Below are positions 8,495 through 16,902 of a stretch of 64,000 nucleotides of DNA, in pieces; position 1 is the first letter of the stretch, and every line of letters begins with the position of its first letter. Origin of the DNA: DATJUF01 sp035524095. GTDB lineage: Bacteria; Desulfobacterota; Binatia; Binatales; Binataceae. The stretch covers positions 20,386 to 84,385 of the forward strand of contig DATKPK010000264.1 of NCBI GenBank assembly GCA_035524095.1. The letters are read 5' to 3'. The position numbers and the translations under genes are program-made. Below the pieces are notes generated by a model that saw only the letters and a list, made by a program, of their open reading frames with translations, did no database searches and had not been told where the DNA came from.

Positions 8495-9658
8495 TTATGG
8501 GATCGGTATCGCGAGCCCCGGCGAAAAGCGGCCCAGGATGGAGTAGACTGCATAAGGAACCGCGCCGACAACCGAGCGATCGACTATTACAACATCGCCA
8601 GCTTCAAGCGGTATGTCGGGCGACGCTCCTGACCGGATCGCTGATAGATTAACTGACAGCTTGGCTCTTTGGTTTCCCGAGCCTGAACGGAGAATCCTGG
8701 CGTTCGAGCTGAAAAGTGCCCCTCCTGCAGCCGCGATCGCACCTAATACGGTCATTCCGGGGGTGAGATTTACTGCGCCTGGGGTGTTGACCCATCCTTC
8801 AACCGTAACGTTCCCAGCGACGGGCACGATTACGGTATCCCCAGGCCGCGCAGGCAGCTCGAGGCAGCGGCGCTCGTTATCATCATGCATGTTCATAACG
8901 ATCGGCGAGGGTACCCCATCGGTATGCGACGCCGGCGCAAGTAATTCACCATCAGATGAATCACTGTGAATGGGCGTGTCGCCCTTTACACTGCGCCCGG
9001 AGGTCTCGGGAGACGCCTTAATGGAATAGGTACTCGAAGCGGAGAGACCGCCTATACGCAGGCCGGGCCGCCATGCCGACCCTGGAATGAACAAGACACG
9101 CTGAGACGCATCATCGCGTAGGCCTCCCGCTTCCGCAATCGTGTCCATAATCGTTTCGTTCTGGCTCGAAAGAACAATCAAACCGGGTTTATTCACCAGG
9201 CCCATTACGCGGACGGTGCGGCTCTTATCTTCTTCGTTGAAAACGCTCACTTCGGGATTACGAATGTACTTGCTGAGCCGCCGTTCGAGTTCGCGCTCAA
9301 GATCATCGTCGGTCATATGCGTCACGGAAACAGTTCCGGCAAAAGGAAAGGCAATCGTGCTATCGCCGCTCACGCGCACCTCAAGTTTCTCCAACTGATC
9401 GACACCCACGACGGTGATGCGGAGCAAGTCACCTGGACCAATCGGGTAGTCGGTTTGACTGATCTGAGAGCTGCGGCTGTTCCAGAGTTGTCGAAATTCG
9501 GACGAAGTCCGGCAGTCTGATATGGAGCTCGCTACATCGGCAGCCGGTGGCAGATAGGATGACTCATCTCTCAATGCAGATTGGCCGTTGGCAGTACGGC
9601 AAATCAACGACTCAACAGCAGCGAATAGTAGAAACAAAGGCAGAATAAGCCTAGCCAT
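8495..9658 (-). CDS. Polysaccharide export protein with SLBB domains (Wza-like)
   Basis: 387 residues with an N-terminal signal peptide (ARLILPLFLLFAAVESLI, likely cleaved after ANG). The poly-export domain begins at YPIGPGDLLRITVVG, near residue 75, and contains GDSTIAFPFAGTVSV. Two SLBB-like segments follow (VRVMGLVNKPGLIVL and VTVEGWVNTPGAVNL). Wza-type proteins form the outer-membrane channel for exopolysaccharide. A Cys occurs in the signal region (SLIC) but without a good lipobox, so lipidation is doubtful. It is the promoter-proximal gene of the minus-strand locus, with the kinase 36 bp downstream. The regulatory region must lie within the 1.28 kb stretch to its right. Confidence 0.9.
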   Translation of the reverse strand: MARLILPLFLLFAAVESLICRTANGQSALRDESSYLPPAADVASSISDCRTSSEFRQLWNSRSSQISQTDYPIGPGDLLRITVVGVDQLEKLEVRVSGDSTIAFPFAGTVSVTHMTDDDLERELERRLSKYIRNPEVSVFNEEDKSRTVRVMGLVNKPGLIVLSSQNETIMDTIAEAGGLRDDASQRVLFIPGSAWRPGLRIGGLSASSTYSIKASPETSGRSVKGDTPIHSDSSDGELLAPASHTDGVPSPIVMNMHDDNERRCLELPARPGDTVIVPVAGNVTVEGWVNTPGAVNLTPGMTVLGAIAAAGGALFSSNARILRSGSGNQRAKLSVNLSAIRSGASPDIPLEAGDVVIVDRSVVGAVPYAVYSILGRFSPGLAIPIP

Positions 9659-10486
9659 CGGAGTAAGTAGTCTTGAGAGGATAGTGGTAGTACGCTGCCA
9701 GATTCGATTCAGTTGTTATCGTTGACTATCGATCCACGCGTCCGCCATCCCAGAGCTGTTGGGTAATCGAGCGGTGGTCCGATTCCGGCGCTTCAGGAGC
9801 TGCGAAAGACGACTACGCGCGGAATCATCGAGCGAGATTCATATTTACTCAACATGGCCGATCTTCAACAAGATAGAGCCACGCTACTTCGTGTAGGATA
9901 GGTCCGGCAAAGGGTGAAGAACGCGAAGCGTGCAGCAGGTTCAACTGCTATTTTGCAACTCGATCGGGAATAGCGACCTTAAGCTGAGCCTTCAATACGA
10001 TGTTAAGTTGTTGTCAATACTGTGCTTTGAGGTGAGTTACAATTTAACCTTGCCTGGAGACACACCGTCATGGAGATCGTCGTGACTCGAACGATTCGGA
10101 GAGGTTGCATGCGATCTAGATGACGGAATCGTACGGATGCGATCCGAACTGGACGAAATGATCGGCCCTTAATGATTGATTAGTCGAGCAAAGGAGTCTT
10201 GAATGCAAGATTAATCCGATTTGGCATGTCTGAGGTCGGTTTAGAGGAGACTAGCTTGTGCGCGGAATGACTCCTCCGCAAACTATCGCGTGTCGATCAT
10301 CAGCCGAGGCTTGGTTCATCGAACTTTCATCATAAAAACCACCGGAAATTTGCCACTAGCATCTGGCCAATAAACGTCAGTACTCCGTATAGTGGCGTCG
10401 TGACTATGTCTCTCAACGCGATCCCAGTCCGTGACCTTTCAAGTTGCGTTGCTGCGGATCGGCCACGCTCATCTGAATCTGCTCAG

Positions 10487-10515
10487 CGACTATGTCTCGA
10501 AGCGACACATAGTCG
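10487..10515. repeat. 13-bp inverted repeat (possible operator or hairpin)
   Basis: The left arm CGACTATGTCTCG (10487-10499) and right arm CGACACATAGTCG (10503-10515) are reverse complements except for one position, around a 3-base loop. The core GACTATGTCTC also occurs at 10402-10412, and a weaker relative (TGACTATCGCTCTC) lies near 10534-10547. Repetition of the same word suggests a binding site for a regulator of the flanking genes. This is inference. Confidence 0.45.
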
Positions 10516-10883
10516 TCCGACGAGTCGTCTCACCTGACTATCGCTCTCCTTGAACAGCGCTAAGGGCTTCTCGAGCCCTCGGCCGTCTTTGTTTCGGCTA
10601 TCTTCGCCGCGAAGGTTCGTAGGACCTCGCAGCAGAATTCCATCGAGACAGCGAAAGCCGATTCTACAGTCTTTGGAAGGTTGCATGATTCACGACAAAC
10701 CGAGGCAGGCAGTGAGTCAATTAGGTACAGACTCTGTGCTTTAGCCAGATGAGTCAAAGACGGCTGATGAGTTGATCCCTTCTAGGAGGAGACGCTCAAA
10801 ACGGCGACAACGACCAGCGCGAATCTGGTATCGGGTTTGCTCACGATCTTTCTCTTCGTGACAGACGCTCGCGTCAGTCATTA

Positions 10884-10909
10884 GTCAATGAGCGATCGGT
10901 CAACGAGCG
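10884..10909. repeat. Tandem 15-bp-spaced direct repeats upstream of the AAA+ gene
   Basis: GTCAATGAGCG (10884-10894) and GTCAACGAGCG (10899-10909) differ at one base and start 15 bp apart, about 30 bp before the likely ATG at 10940. The position fits an operator or part of the mRNA leader. No known motif was recognised. Confidence 0.4.
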
Positions 10910-10939
10910 TTTCGCTGAGGAGTGAAGGTACAAAGTAGT

Positions 10940-12121
10940 ATGGAGCCTTTCGCGCGTATCGCACTTGGTAGAGGAGCTCCCGCCGAACTCGCACACCGCT
11001 TGGCGGCGATCGGTCTCGAATCGGTGCCGGAACGCAACTGGCATCTGGCCGACTTCGCGGTTGAGTTCGATGGCGAGGTGGGGCAGCGCAACACTGGAGT
11101 ACCGATAGCCCGGATCGCGATGCGCGCCATCCCTAACGATGCGCTGCCCGCTGATTTCGCTTCGCCGAGCGTTCATGCTGTGGCTTGCTTCATTCTTTCC
11201 CGGGCGCTTTGCCTATCTGCGCCTTTTCTCACTGCTGAGGCGAGCGTGTTCGAAGTCGTTCGCTCAGTGCTAACACTGACGCGCGGACCGGCGCGCTTGG
11301 TGATTGAAGGTGAGACTGGGGTGGGTAAGCAAGCGCTAATTCGTATTGTCTTGGCCGCGGCAGGCACCGGCCAAATTGTGCGCGTCGATTGTGCTTCGTT
11401 TGACGAGGCTTCCGCCGACAAAGAATTTTCAGCGGCGATTAAAGTCCTCGCGGGCACTGGTTCCGATGTCATATCAGGGGAAGCCGCCCACGGCGGGATT
11501 CTCTTCCTCAATCGGGTCGACGAATTACCACTTTCGGCTCAGCGGCGATTACTCAACGGGATCCATTCCGCGCCGGTGATACGCCCGCGTATCCGTTACC
11601 TTGCAACCTCAACGCAACCGCTTGGCGATCTAATGGCGCGCGGGTTGTTCGTTCCTGAACTGCACAATCTCTTCGAGGTCGCAGTTGCGCTTTCGCCATT
11701 GCGCGAGCGTCCTGCAGACGTGGCGATGTTGGCTTCGTATTTTCTGCGCAATACCAATCCTGCGCTGGCATTGAGTGGCGGAGCTCTCAAAACTCTGACC
11801 GACTATCCTTTTCCGGGTAATGTCCGTGAGCTGCAAAATCTGATTACCAGACTCGCGATTGTGCCGCTGGCTTCCGAGAACACGGTCATTGGACGTCCGG
11901 ACATCCTGGGTCAGTTAGTAGCCTCCAGTACTGGACGCCTGCGTTCGGTGCCGCAGATGGGGCGTACGGCGCCCCGCGCGCGGCCACGATCTAACGTAGT
12001 CGGACCGCCCGCCGCTGCTGGTCCAGCCGGAACGCGTAACAAAGAGAATTCTCCGTTGCGGCTGACCCCGTCTACTGTTCGGCGTCCGCCTAAGCCGCCC
12101 AACGATCCTCGTCTCAGCTGA
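10940..12121 (+). CDS. Degenerate AAA+ protein related to sigma-54 activators
   Basis: 393 residues from the ATG at 10940; a GTG at 10922 would add six residues but lies directly against its GAGGAG. Residues 1-100 match no domain I know. The AAA+ region has an intact-looking Walker A (GETGVGKQ, 124-131) and the conserved lid signature PFPGNVRELQNLI near 290-302. However, Walker B reads GGILFLNRVDEL (185-196), where the family has D and E at the N and R positions. The GAFTGA loop is absent, and the usual arginine-finger FREDLYYRL is FVPELHNLF (237-245). The C-terminus is a Pro/Arg-rich tail instead of a Fis-type helix-turn-helix. It probably binds but does not hydrolyse ATP and does not bind DNA by the usual domain; it may be a regulatory partner for the adjacent polysaccharide locus. 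Confidence 0.75.
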   Translation: MEPFARIALGRGAPAELAHRLAAIGLESVPERNWHLADFAVEFDGEVGQRNTGVPIARIAMRAIPNDALPADFASPSVHAVACFILSRALCLSAPFLTAEASVFEVVRSVLTLTRGPARLVIEGETGVGKQALIRIVLAAAGTGQIVRVDCASFDEASADKEFSAAIKVLAGTGSDVISGEAAHGGILFLNRVDELPLSAQRRLLNGIHSAPVIRPRIRYLATSTQPLGDLMARGLFVPELHNLFEVAVALSPLRERPADVAMLASYFLRNTNPALALSGGALKTLTDYPFPGNVRELQNLITRLAIVPLASENTVIGRPDILGQLVASSTGRLRSVPQMGRTAPRARPRSNVVGPPAAAGPAGTRNKENSPLRLTPSTVRRPPKPPNDPRLS

Positions 12122-12302
12122 AACACGAATCATTGTTCAGACCTTCAGTCAAGCTTATAATTTGCGAAAGTATTACGATTTAGTTTATAAATCTTGAATT
12201 CCTCAACCTCGAGCGCTCTGATTAAGGAATGACGCAGGCTGCCCTTGGCGGCACCAAACGCGTTCAACCCCGCCGGAGGCCGTCTCTATAGAACAAACCG
12301 AG

Positions 12303-12530
12303 GTGCAAACAACGGATAGGAAGCGGCGAGCAACTCGTTCGACCCACTGGCTATTCAACTTAGGCATCGCTATCGCGATGGCCGGACTGGCAGGGTGTGC
12401 AGCGGCTCCAGCAACGCCCCCATCGCAACGAATTGCACTGGTCACGCCTCAAAACACTCAAACTCCCAACACCGAAAGCTGGGCGAGGCTTCACAACAGT
12501 ACCAGTTATTCGTGGACAAACTGGTTCTGA
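12303..12530 (+). CDS. Small putative lipoprotein
   Basis: 75 residues from a GTG start. A basic N-terminus (DRKRRATR) is followed by a hydrophobic stretch ending in the lipobox LAGC near residues 28-32 and a Pro/Thr-rich mature part of about 43 residues ending SWTNWF. This is the layout of an outer-membrane lipoprotein, but I recognise no family. The ribosome site is weak (GAGG overlaps the start). The gene is convergent with the amidohydrolase gene, 63 bp away; a 7-bp inverted repeat (12537-12543 and 12567-12573) lies between them. It could be spurious. Confidence 0.45.
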   Translation: MQTTDRKRRATRSTHWLFNLGIAIAMAGLAGCAAAPATPPSQRIALVTPQNTQTPNTESWARLHNSTSYSWTNWF

Positions 12531-12593
12531 AGATAAAGCTGGCAGCCGCGATCATCGCAGCCGCCCGCCAGCTGAACAGGCATAGGCTCGGCG

Positions 12594-13724
12594 CTAATTC
12601 AGCGCGTAATAGCGCTTGGCTCCCCCGGCCAGTACGTTAGCCTCAATCGCAGGCGGCATCCCCATTGCCTTGATCATTTTGGGCGCGTCGGGAAAGCCAT
12701 CCAAATGCGGATAGTCGGTCGCCCAAAGGATGTTGTCTGAACCGATGTAGTCGGCGAGCAACGGCAAAGAGCCCTCGACCGGCTCGAATGAGATAAAGCA
12801 TTGGCGCCGGAATATCTCAGACGGCCGGGTGTTAAGCCGGGTATCATTCATGCCTTGATCGTCGAAATGACGATCCATCCGGTCGAGCCATCCCGCCATC
12901 CAGCCGCCGCCGGACTCCAGCAATGCGATTCTGAGGTTCGGAAAGCGATCGCAGACGCCGCACATGATTAGGCTGGTCGCCGCAGCCATCATCTCGAATG
13001 TATGCGCTACGCAATGCCGTACCGCACCGCCGCGAGTGAAACGATCCATCCCCAGCGTCGGCTGGCCGCTTTCAGAACCGCCGTGAATCCCTATCCCGAA
13101 CCCTAGCGCCTGAGCCTGTTCCCATAACGGGTCGTTGGCGGGGTCATGCAACGCCCGCCCGTTATAAGGATTCGGGCGAATGAAACCGGCACGGAAGCCC
13201 AGTTCGTTGACTGCGAAATCCATTTCCTCGATGGCGTACTCCACGCTTTGCATCGGCAGCATCGCCGCGCCGAACAGCCGCTCTGGATACGAATGACAAT
13301 AGTCTGCGAGCCAGCGATTGTAGGCACGGCAGGCGGCTGCGGCAAATACTGGCTCTTTGATCGAACCCAGGAACAGCCCCAGGCTTGGATAGAGGAAGGC
13401 CGCATCGACGCCCTCGGCATCCATGTCCGGGATGCGCGCGTGCGGATCGAAGCCGCCTTTCCGGCCTTCGCTATAAGGCATCTTCGGAGAGGTTTTGCCG
13501 TCGCGTGATCCATAGGCGCCGACAGCGCCGAAGCTGACGCGTTTCTTACCACGACTCAAGTCAACCGCGTCGTCGTACTCGACGCGAAAGATTTCAGCGC
13601 CATTCTCGAGTACGATCAGCTTGGGGCATCCTTCGCGGAACTTGGGCTCCATGTAGCGTTCCCACAAATCGGGTGGCTCGAGGATGTGCCCATCCGCGTC
13701 GATGACGTTGTAGGTTTGGGCCAT
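12594..13724 (-). CDS. Amidohydrolase family protein (TIM-barrel, metal-dependent)
   Basis: 376 residues. The N-terminal metal-binding motif YNVIDADGHILEPPDLWERY, a mid-barrel GIHGGSESG, and WATDYPHLDG near the C-terminus are the hallmarks of the amidohydrolase-2/ACMSD-like superfamily, whose members hydrolyse or decarboxylate small organic acids. The ATG at 13724 is chosen because AGAGGTG lies 8 bases upstream; a longer frame reaching 13787 lacks this. A second family member is present at 59730-60827. Substrate unknown; in such genomes these proteins occur among fatty-acid and aromatic degradation genes, as here (an SDR gene follows divergently). Cytoplasmic. Confidence 0.88.
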   Translation of the reverse strand: MAQTYNVIDADGHILEPPDLWERYMEPKFREGCPKLIVLENGAEIFRVEYDDAVDLSRGKKRVSFGAVGAYGSRDGKTSPKMPYSEGRKGGFDPHARIPDMDAEGVDAAFLYPSLGLFLGSIKEPVFAAAACRAYNRWLADYCHSYPERLFGAAMLPMQSVEYAIEEMDFAVNELGFRAGFIRPNPYNGRALHDPANDPLWEQAQALGFGIGIHGGSESGQPTLGMDRFTRGGAVRHCVAHTFEMMAAATSLIMCGVCDRFPNLRIALLESGGGWMAGWLDRMDRHFDDQGMNDTRLNTRPSEIFRRQCFISFEPVEGSLPLLADYIGSDNILWATDYPHLDGFPDAPKMIKAMGMPPAIEANVLAGGAKRYYALN

Positions 13725-13978
13725 AGCGCACACCTCTGCATTCTTGAATTTGATAGAATCAAAGCACAGCGGCATTCGTCCCGACAAGCCGTCAACCTCG
13801 CTTGGGGCCTGACATTCCTTTCCCGGCTCGGATCGAAGGGAATCGTTCGCCGACGTTACTCGAGGACCAGGGAAGACGGAGGGTCATCCTCTGGCGCAAT
13901 CTGCGCGACGCATGATAACAGAATTGGTTCGCGGCAAAGCCAGTCACAGGCGATAGCGATGCTGCAGGAGTTTGAAGT

Positions 13979-14761
13979 ATGAGCCTCAGGCTTGATGGGA
14001 AGAACGCTCTGATAACTGGAGCCGCGAGCGGTATCGGCCGCGCCTCCGCGATCCGCTTTGCCGAAGAGGGCGCGAATGTCGCGGTTGCGGATCGCAATCA
14101 ATCTGCCGCTGAAGAAACGTCCGCCGAGGTGCGCAAACTTGGCCGTAAAGGGATCGCACTCGAGGTAGACGTGAGCGATCCCGCGCAAGTCAATGCGATG
14201 GTCGAGCGAACCCTCAAAGAACTCGGCGGAGTAGATGTCCTGCTGGCCGCCGCTGGCGTCTCACATGCTCGCTACGGCGAGGGTCAAGTCAAGCACAAGC
14301 TGCTGCATGAGTTATCTTTTGAGGAATGGCGCCGCCTGATGGCGATCAACCTTGACGGCTGCTTTTTGACCTGTCAGGCAGTGGCTCGCGAGATGATAAA
14401 GCAGAATCGCGGCGGACGCATCATCGCGATCGCCTCAGGAGCAGCCAAGGTTCCTATCAAAGGATCGGGCGAATACGCAGTCAGCAAGGCGGGCGTGTGG
14501 ATGCTGATGAAAAACATGGCGCTCGAACTCGGCCGTTACAACATCACGGCCAACGCGATCGGTCCAGGCGTGATCGATACGCCGATGACTAAGGATCTGC
14601 AGAGCAGTCGCAATTTCGAGAGGATGATCGGCCAGGTTCCTCTGCGCCGGATGGGTCAGCCGGTCGATGTCGCCAATACGGCTTTATTTCTCGCTAGTGA
14701 GGAAGGCCGCTACTTCACCGGTTCGATTCTCCATCCCGATGGCGGCTTTGTCATGCAGTAA
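13979..14761 (+). CDS. Short-chain dehydrogenase/reductase (FabG-like)
   Basis: 260 residues. The NAD(P)-binding motif TGAASGIG lies near residues 12-19, NVAVADRN follows, then LAAAGVSH in place of the usual NNAG, the catalytic Ser in IAIASGAAK, and YAVSKAG near 160-166 supplying Tyr and Lys. It ends in the usual GPGVIDTPM and HPDGGFVMQ segments. It oxidises or reduces a hydroxyl/keto group, probably on a CoA ester or alicyclic substrate given the neighbours; the substrate is not readable. Transcribed divergently from the amidohydrolase gene with a 254-bp intergenic region that should hold both promoters. Confidence 0.9.
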   Translation: MSLRLDGKNALITGAASGIGRASAIRFAEEGANVAVADRNQSAAEETSAEVRKLGRKGIALEVDVSDPAQVNAMVERTLKELGGVDVLLAAAGVSHARYGEGQVKHKLLHELSFEEWRRLMAINLDGCFLTCQAVAREMIKQNRGGRIIAIASGAAKVPIKGSGEYAVSKAGVWMLMKNMALELGRYNITANAIGPGVIDTPMTKDLQSSRNFERMIGQVPLRRMGQPVDVANTALFLASEEGRYFTGSILHPDGGFVMQ

Positions 14762-14802
14762 AATGAGCGCCTCGAAATCCGTTTCCGCACAGCGGAATAA
14801 GA

Positions 14803-15300
14803 ATGGAGTGTAGTTATTTGCCATTGAAGCGGTGGGCCCGACTCATTGTAGCTATCAGCCTGATAGCGCTGATCGGCCTCGTGATTCCGGCGGGTGGTCG
14901 CGCTGTTGCCCAAGACATGAACATGGATTCCAGTGACTCGGGCAGCATGATGCTGCCGCCACCGGGAGCCGGGTCAGCACCGAATCCAACGCAACCACCG
15001 CCGATGCAGCCGATGCGCATTATGCAGCCGATTACCGGCTCGATGGCGGTGGCGCCGCCGTATGGAGTTGCGCCCTTGAAGGTCGGCTTCTTTGTGTTAG
15101 CGAACGATCCCGAAGGAATTGGCTTTCTTACGTATTCATGGAATTTCGGCGACGGCACCGTCTCGTCGTTACCGCCCGAACTGTATATCTTCCACACCTA
15201 TAATAGTGCAGGAACCTATGTCTGTACGCTGACGATCAAGACGGTTGACGGTCGCTCAAAGACCTTCGTCCAGGGTGTAGACGTCCAGGCGCCTGCTTGA
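14803..15300 (+). CDS. Secreted PKD-domain protein
   Basis: 165 residues. After a short basic start (LPLKRWARL) comes a hydrophobic signal segment (IVAISLIALIGLVIPAG) with a likely cleavage site after AVA. Next is a Met/Pro-rich linker and a single PKD domain in the C-terminal 90 residues, with the diagnostic YSWNFGDGTVSS and FHTYNSAGTYVCTLTI. PKD folds are extracellular spacer or adhesion modules, so the protein is probably exported. The stop lies only 5 bp from the end of the convergent SDR gene. Function beyond the fold is unknown. Confidence 0.82.
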   Translation: MECSYLPLKRWARLIVAISLIALIGLVIPAGGRAVAQDMNMDSSDSGSMMLPPPGAGSAPNPTQPPPMQPMRIMQPITGSMAVAPPYGVAPLKVGFFVLANDPEGIGFLTYSWNFGDGTVSSLPPELYIFHTYNSAGTYVCTLTIKTVDGRSKTFVQGVDVQAPA

Positions 15301-15305
15301 ACGCG

Positions 15306-16022
15306 CTAGAACTTTTCTTTGAAGGGCCGCACTTCGAGCTCCATCGTCCAAGCACTGCGGTCCTGATGAGCCAGGTGCCAGTAAGTCTCGGCAATCGCAT
15401 CCGGCTTGAGTAAGTCTTCGTCTTTGACGTTCGGCAGACGCTCGCGCAGACGTGGCAAGTCTATGATGCCATCAACATTGATCCACGCTACGTGAATGCC
15501 CTTTGGACCGAGGTCGCGGGCGAGCGCCTGCGCTAAGCCGCGCATCGCGAACTTCGCGGGCCCAAACGCGACCGATTTCGGCCCAGCCTTAACCCCGGCG
15601 GTCGCGCCAGTAAAGAGCATTACGCCATGGCCCCCCGCGATCATCGGAGAGGCGACTTCCTTCGCCGCGATGAATGCTCCGTAACTGTTCACGCGCCAGC
15701 TGGTCTCGAATTGCTCGGGCGAAATCTCCAGAACAGAGCCCCAGGTCCCGGAACCGGCGTTGTAGAGCAATACTTCAGGATCACCAAGGCGATCGCGGAT
15801 TTGGCGGAAGGCCGCTTTGAGTTGCACGCTATCGCCGACGTCCGCCGGTACGGCAAGCGCAAGTTCACCTGAGGCTTTGACATCGTTCGCTAGCGACCTT
15901 AGGTAATCGCCGCTACGGGCGACCATCGCGACGTTGTATTGCTTGGCGAAGCGGCGTACTAGCGCGGCGCCGAGCCCTGGTCCGACTCCGGTAACAACTG
16001 CTACGGGCTTGCTCTCAGCCAT
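15306..16022 (-). CDS. Atypical short-chain dehydrogenase with replaced active site (SDR subgroup c10-like)
   Basis: 238 residues with an incomplete glycine motif (VTGVGPGLGAAL) and NAG retained in LYNAGSGTWG. The usual catalytic Ser position falls in FTGATAG, and the Tyr of YxxxK is Phe in AFGPAKFAMRGL. The Lys is kept. This Phe-for-Tyr pattern matches the classical SDR subgroup 10, described as lacking the normal tetrad, so dehydrogenase activity should not be assumed. A strong GAGGAG ribosome site precedes ATG 16022. It lies downstream of, and in the same direction as, the carbonic anhydrase gene; a weak hairpin (16039-16044 with 16057-16062) separates them. Confidence 0.88.
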   Translation of the reverse strand: MAESKPVAVVTGVGPGLGAALVRRFAKQYNVAMVARSGDYLRSLANDVKASGELALAVPADVGDSVQLKAAFRQIRDRLGDPEVLLYNAGSGTWGSVLEISPEQFETSWRVNSYGAFIAAKEVASPMIAGGHGVMLFTGATAGVKAGPKSVAFGPAKFAMRGLAQALARDLGPKGIHVAWINVDGIIDLPRLRERLPNVKDEDLLKPDAIAETYWHLAHQDRSAWTMELEVRPFKEKF

Positions 16023-16098
16023 TCTCTCCTCACTTCAGGCGCACCCTCTTACGAGCGTGCGCTTGGTTTCCCTCTAAGATCTACCCGCCGACCCGGCG

Positions 16099-16800
16099 TC
16101 AGTTTCCGGCGATAGGCAGAACGGTCACCTTTCCGCTTGCCAATGCATAGCGTGCCGCAACGATCTTTAGCTGGCCGCTCTTTACCAATGGCGCAAATGA
16201 GGTCTCAGCAGCAAGCTGTTTCGCGATCAACTCGGCATTAACGTTGATCGCATTGTTCAGAAGATCGCCGCTCATCCCCTTGGCCTCTCGCACCGCTGGA
16301 TAGATATTCTTCAACATCGTGCCCGCCATCCGCTCAGGATACGAGCTAATCGCCGCTTTGACCGCGCCGCACTGATCGTGACCCATCACAACAATCAGCC
16401 GTACGCCCAGATGCATGACCGAATAGGCCAGGCTTTCCAACACAAGGTTGTTGTAGGTATTGCCCGCGACCCGTGAGACGAAAATCGTCCCAATCCCTTG
16501 ATCAAAGATAATCTCAGGCGGAACCCGCGAATCTGAGCAGGATAAGATCGCCGCAATCGGATGCTGATCCGCCGCCGACGGTCGCTGATCCGGATGTTCC
16601 GCAGCGTTACTCACATAGCGCCGGTTGCCATCGAGCAGTTGTTGCAGGGCCTTGTCCGGCGGAACCGACGGCGCTGATGCGTCAGGCAGCGCTGAAGTTG
16701 CGACCCCCATTACCATTACCAGCGAAAGTACCGAACCCAAAATTCCAACTAGCATCATGCCTCGCGTCCGTCTCACGACTTGTTTCCGATAATCACCCAT
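16099..16800 (-). CDS. Exported beta-carbonic anhydrase
   Basis: 233 residues. Zinc ligands and catalytic residues are visible: SCSDSRVPPEIIFDQG (Cys, Asp, Arg) near residues 86-101 and MGHDQCGAVKAA (His, Cys) near 140-150. It interconverts CO2 and bicarbonate. Unlike cytoplasmic members it begins with a basic stretch (YRKQVVRRTRGM) and a hydrophobic segment (VGILGSVLSLVMVMGVATSA), so it is probably periplasmic or membrane-anchored. It is divergent from the TPR lipoprotein gene about 100 bp away. Confidence 0.93.
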   Translation of the reverse strand: MGDYRKQVVRRTRGMMLVGILGSVLSLVMVMGVATSALPDASAPSVPPDKALQQLLDGNRRYVSNAAEHPDQRPSAADQHPIAAILSCSDSRVPPEIIFDQGIGTIFVSRVAGNTYNNLVLESLAYSVMHLGVRLIVVMGHDQCGAVKAAISSYPERMAGTMLKNIYPAVREAKGMSGDLLNNAINVNAELIAKQLAAETSFAPLVKSGQLKIVAARYALASGKVTVLPIAGN

Positions 16801-16902
16801 CAGCCTTAACCCCCCTGTACCATCTCACTGAAAGTAGCCGACCCGCGCACGGTGAGCCAACAATTGACTCAGTGCGGCCCGTTTCCGCTAACCTGTAAGA
16901 GC

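Larger units (their letters stand above)
9659..10939. other. Long intergenic region between exopolysaccharide locus and divergent AAA+ gene
   Basis: About 1.28 kb without a convincing gene; every frame is broken by frequent stops and no ribosome site leads into a plausible protein. It should hold the promoters of both flanking units. Visible structure includes an inverted repeat at 10487-10515, a related direct repeat of GACTATGTCTC at 10402-10412 and 10488-10498, and two near-identical 11-mers at 10884-10894 and 10899-10909. I could not find a good sigma-54 -24/-12 element, a JUMPstart/ops element or a convincing consensus sigma-70 promoter. Confidence 0.6.

Noticed and set aside
9659..10939. 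Sigma-54 promoter for the polysaccharide operon or AAA+ gene
   Set aside because: No GG/GC pair at the correct -24/-12 spacing with a good TGGCAC-TTGC match was seen.
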